From contig CBDUBS010000168.1 in NCBI GenBank assembly GCA_965365445.1, positions 1 through 8,118 on the forward strand: a stretch of 8,118 nt of DNA. Reading direction: 5' to 3'. This stretch comes from CBDUBS01 sp965365445. GTDB lineage: Bacteria; Bacteroidota; Rhodothermia; Rhodothermales; DASSAV01. Under the pieces are notes generated by a model that worked only from the letters and a program-made list of their open reading frames with translations, did no database searches and was not told the DNA's origin. Shown here piece by piece: positions 6,054-8,118 of the stretch (positions are counted from its first letter, which is position 1; each line of letters opens with the position of its first letter). The position numbers were made by a program, and so were the translations under genes.

Positions 6054-7885
6054 ACCTGATTCGCTACGGTTTTCTGATTGCGTTGTGTTTCGGACCGCTC
6101 GATCCTGTGAAGGCGCAAGTCCTGCCCGACCAGGAAGCCTATGATGCGGCGTTTGCGAGCCGCTCCCGGCAACTCACCGAACACCTGCTGGAGGAAGCGC
6201 TCCGCAAGGCGGCCGTCCGCCGCGAAACCCGTAACGCAGGAGAAACCCGGCCGGCCAACGTCATGTCCACCCCCTCCGACCGGCTGGATCTGTTCGAAGC
6301 CGCCCTGCTCATCCGGAGCGGCCGAGACTCCGTGATGGGCAACGAAGCCATCACAGAAGAAGCCCGCCGGCCGTTTCGCGGCGGTATGTTCTACATCCAC
6401 GACGTGATGGCTGCCTATCTCCATGCGGGCAGCGGACTGACCTCCGAAACCAGGGAAGCCGTCCGCCATAGCCTGAAAACCCAGTACCTCTACCGGGGCG
6501 ATACGGAAAACCACTGGCTCCTGTATTACACCGGGCTGTACCTCGCAGCTCAGACCTGGCCCGATGACCCCGATACCACCTGGTTCAACGGACGTTCCTC
6601 CCGCGAAAACCTCCAGGAATCCGCCGAGTATCTCGATCTCTGGATACGCCTCACCACCACCATCGGCCAGGGCGAGTTCGATTCGCCGACTTACATCATC
6701 GTATTCCTTTCCCCGCTGTTCACCCTGTACGATTTCTGCCGGGACCCTGTGCTCAAGGAAAAGGCCCGAAAGATGCTCGACTGGATCATTGCCGACTACG
6801 CCGTCGATTACCTCAAGGGGCTGTACACGGGCGGCCACAGCCGGGATTACACCTACGATGCCGCCGAGCCGCGCGGCGCTCCGGCCGTCGGGTGGGGCTG
6901 GACGCTTTTCGGCGACACCGGGCCGGTATACCGCTCGGACAACCTGCTTGCCGCCTGGAGCGCTTATCGTCTGCCTGTGGTAATCCACAACGTCGCCGTG
7001 GACCGCTCGACACCCTATACCCAGTACGAGCGGAAGCGCGTCCGGAACGTAATCCGCTACGGGACCGAAATGAACCCGCCGGTGTACAAAACCACGCACA
7101 TGACGTCTGATTACGCGCTGGGCTCCCTGCAGGGCGGCATCCTGCAACCCATCCAACAGCACACCTGGGACGTAACCTGGGCGGCGGACACCACGAATAC
7201 CACCCTCTTTACGCTCCACCCTTATTATTCGGGATATGAGCTCGCTCTGTTCTTCCCCGAGGAGATCGAGTGGCTGAGCGACGAAGTGGACCGGTACCAC
7301 AAGGTCTATACCGACCCCGATAAGTGGAACAGTTCATCCCCGTACGAGCGTGTATTTCAGCACGATAACGCGCTCATCGTGCTATATGATGTGGCCCCGG
7401 ACGCCCGCCACCTCCACATCGACGGGTTCTTCCCGAAAAGCCTGGATCGCCGCGACGTCGATCCCTCCGGCTGGATTTTCTGCCGGGGCGGCGATACGTA
7501 CATCGCTTACTTTCCGCTCAAACCGTACCAGTGGCTCGATGCGAAGGAAGCCTGGCGCCTGCGCAGCACGCATCTTCGTAACGGCGCCGTCGTCGAGGCG
7601 GCATCGGCTTCCGAATACACCTCGTTCGAGGCGTTCAAAGACCGGATACGCTCCAACCCTCTCGATACGTCGCGCTTCGATTCGGAAGCCCGGGTGGCCT
7701 ATACGACGTCCTCGGGCCGCCGACTTGCCTTTACCTACCCGGACCTTCGTATGCTCGACGGGGAGCCCGTCAACCTCGAGGTAATCCCCCTCTTTCGCGG
7801 CCTCTATCTGAACGGCAACGGCCGGGATCGCCGCCTGACCATCACATACGGGGAAAAAACCCACACCATCGACTTCGTGGACTGA
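6050..7885 (+). CDS. Exported polysaccharide-lyase-like protein (alpha/alpha toroid plus beta-sheet), family unassigned
   Basis: The product is 611 residues. It begins with a signal peptide, MNLIRYGFLIALCFGPLDPVKA, with likely cleavage after A22, so it is exported. Residues about 30-310 are predominantly helical, with motifs typical of toroid enzymes acting on polysaccharides: RGGMFYIHDVMAAYLHAG (110-127), DTENHWLLYYTGLYLAAQ (151-168), GQGEFDSPTY (206-215), FTLYDF (224-229) and GGHSRDYTYD (261-270). Further conserved-looking motifs are YKTTHMTSDYALGSLQGG (346-363) and QQHTWDVTW (369-377). The C-terminal third (about 430-611) is rich in short beta strands. The order, helical toroid then beta domain, is that of PL8/PL15/PL17/PL21-type lyases and heparinase II/III-like proteins. 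N154/H155, H263, Y267 and H350 are candidate active-site residues, by inference. A helical-hairpin glycosidase is the main alternative. I recognise no specific family or substrate. The gene is translationally coupled to the propeller lipoprotein. Confidence 0.72.
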   Translation: MNLIRYGFLIALCFGPLDPVKAQVLPDQEAYDAAFASRSRQLTEHLLEEALRKAAVRRETRNAGETRPANVMSTPSDRLDLFEAALLIRSGRDSVMGNEAITEEARRPFRGGMFYIHDVMAAYLHAGSGLTSETREAVRHSLKTQYLYRGDTENHWLLYYTGLYLAAQTWPDDPDTTWFNGRSSRENLQESAEYLDLWIRLTTTIGQGEFDSPTYIIVFLSPLFTLYDFCRDPVLKEKARKMLDWIIADYAVDYLKGLYTGGHSRDYTYDAAEPRGAPAVGWGWTLFGDTGPVYRSDNLLAAWSAYRLPVVIHNVAVDRSTPYTQYERKRVRNVIRYGTEMNPPVYKTTHMTSDYALGSLQGGILQPIQQHTWDVTWAADTTNTTLFTLHPYYSGYELALFFPEEIEWLSDEVDRYHKVYTDPDKWNSSSPYERVFQHDNALIVLYDVAPDARHLHIDGFFPKSLDRRDVDPSGWIFCRGGDTYIAYFPLKPYQWLDAKEAWRLRSTHLRNGAVVEAASASEYTSFEAFKDRIRSNPLDTSRFDSEARVAYTTSSGRRLAFTYPDLRMLDGEPVNLEVIPLFRGLYLNGNGRDRRLTITYGEKTHTIDFVD

Positions 7886-7890
7886 ACGAT

Positions 7891-7914
7891 CGGGGCAGCC
7901 GGCCCCGGCAGCCG
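7891..7914. terminator. GC-rich hairpin between convergent genes
   Basis: CGGGGC (7891-7896) pairs with GCCCCG (7902-7907) around a 5-base loop, within the 30 bases separating the stop of the lyase-like gene (7885) from the stop of the opposing sialidase-like gene (7916). The same stretch also contains a direct repeat of GGCAGCCG (7894-7901 and 7907-7914). The position suits a shared bidirectional terminator, but no T tract follows on either strand. Confidence 0.35.
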
Positions 7915-7915
7915 T

Positions 7916-8118
7916 TCAAGGCAGCTTCACTTTCGCGAGATAGATGGCCGTCCGGCCCTCATGCGACGAATAATAGCTGACCCACAGCAGCCCATCGTAC
8001 CAAACCATGCCGGGGTAGCTCGTATCTCCGCCGCTCGGCAGGGTTAGCATCGGCTCGAACTTGCCTTCCCTCAACCTCCCGATAACGGTGCTCGGGCCTG
8101 CTCCGCGCCCCGACGCCC
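7916..8118 (-). CDS. Sialidase-family (BNR-type) hydrolase, C-terminal 66 residues
   Basis: The minus strand reads open from the right window edge to a TGA at 7918-7916, giving 66 codons plus two bases; the start lies beyond the window. The end of the protein contains GKFEPMLTLPSGGDTSYPG, then MVWYDGLLWVSYYSSHEGR, then TAIYLAKVKLP before the stop. The DTSYPG-hydrophobic-W...LLWVSYYSSHEG signature is typical of the last propeller blade of bacterial sialidase-like/exo-alpha-sialidase proteins, where the tyrosine and arginine-rich surroundings belong to the active-site side of the propeller. The assignment rests on recalled family resemblance, and only the tail is visible. Its position next to the exported lyase-like gene supports a shared glycan-degrading role. 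Catalytic activity cannot be judged from this fragment. Confidence 0.75.
   Translation of the reverse strand, partial: ASGRGAGPSTVIGRLREGKFEPMLTLPSGGDTSYPGMVWYDGLLWVSYYSSHEGRTAIYLAKVKLP

Noticed and set aside
6032..7300. 422-residue open frame on the minus strand opposite the lyase-like gene
   Set aside because: It is antisense to the coupled, signal-peptide-bearing gene, its composition is low in structure-forming patterns, and there is no recognisable motif.

Overview
The window is about 60% GC by eye and gene-dense, with short intergenic gaps. It carries parts of two incomplete genes at its edges and five complete genes. Several features fit the Bacteroidota/Rhodothermota side of the bacterial tree: a metallophosphatase that ends without a fused 5'-nucleotidase domain, weak or absent Shine-Dalgarno sequences in front of several genes, a signal-peptidase-II lipoprotein, and a cluster of polysaccharide-related enzymes. 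A high-GC Rhodothermales-like genome is my best guess. This is inference from gene style, and there is no rRNA or other marker in the window to confirm it. I see no tRNA, rRNA, CRISPR array, insertion sequence or phage gene.

Layout. (1) Positions 1-380, plus strand: the C-terminal part of a calcineurin-like metallophosphatase. (2) Positions 474-1136, plus strand: a TPM-domain (DUF477) membrane protein. Its stop lies 7 bases from the stop of the next, convergent gene, with a hairpin spanning the junction. (3) Positions 1144-3444, minus strand: a large, leaderless (cytoplasmic) glycoside-hydrolase-like TIM-barrel protein. (4) Positions 3445-3714: a divergent intergenic region with a perfect 12-base palindrome close to the start of gene 3. 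(5) Positions 3715-4962, plus strand: a class-III PLP aminotransferase related to, but probably not, glutamate-1-semialdehyde aminomutase. (6) Positions 5013-6053, plus strand: a lipoprotein that reads as a seven-bladed beta-propeller. It overlaps by four bases (ATGA) with (7) positions 6050-7885, an exported 611-residue protein that looks like an alpha/alpha-toroid polysaccharide lyase. (8) Positions 7916-8118, minus strand: the last 66 codons of a sialidase/BNR-type hydrolase that runs off the right edge.

Taken together, genes 3 to 8 look like a carbohydrate-processing neighbourhood. The exported lyase-like protein, its translationally coupled propeller lipoprotein and the sialidase-like protein would work outside the cytoplasm or at the outer membrane. 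The leaderless glycosidase-like protein and the aminotransferase would process the imported sugars. No SusC/SusD pair, sulfatase or sugar transporter is visible here. The substrate cannot be read from the sequence. The most promising candidates for something undescribed are the 611-residue lyase-like protein with its propeller partner, and the 766-residue cytoplasmic hydrolase-like protein.
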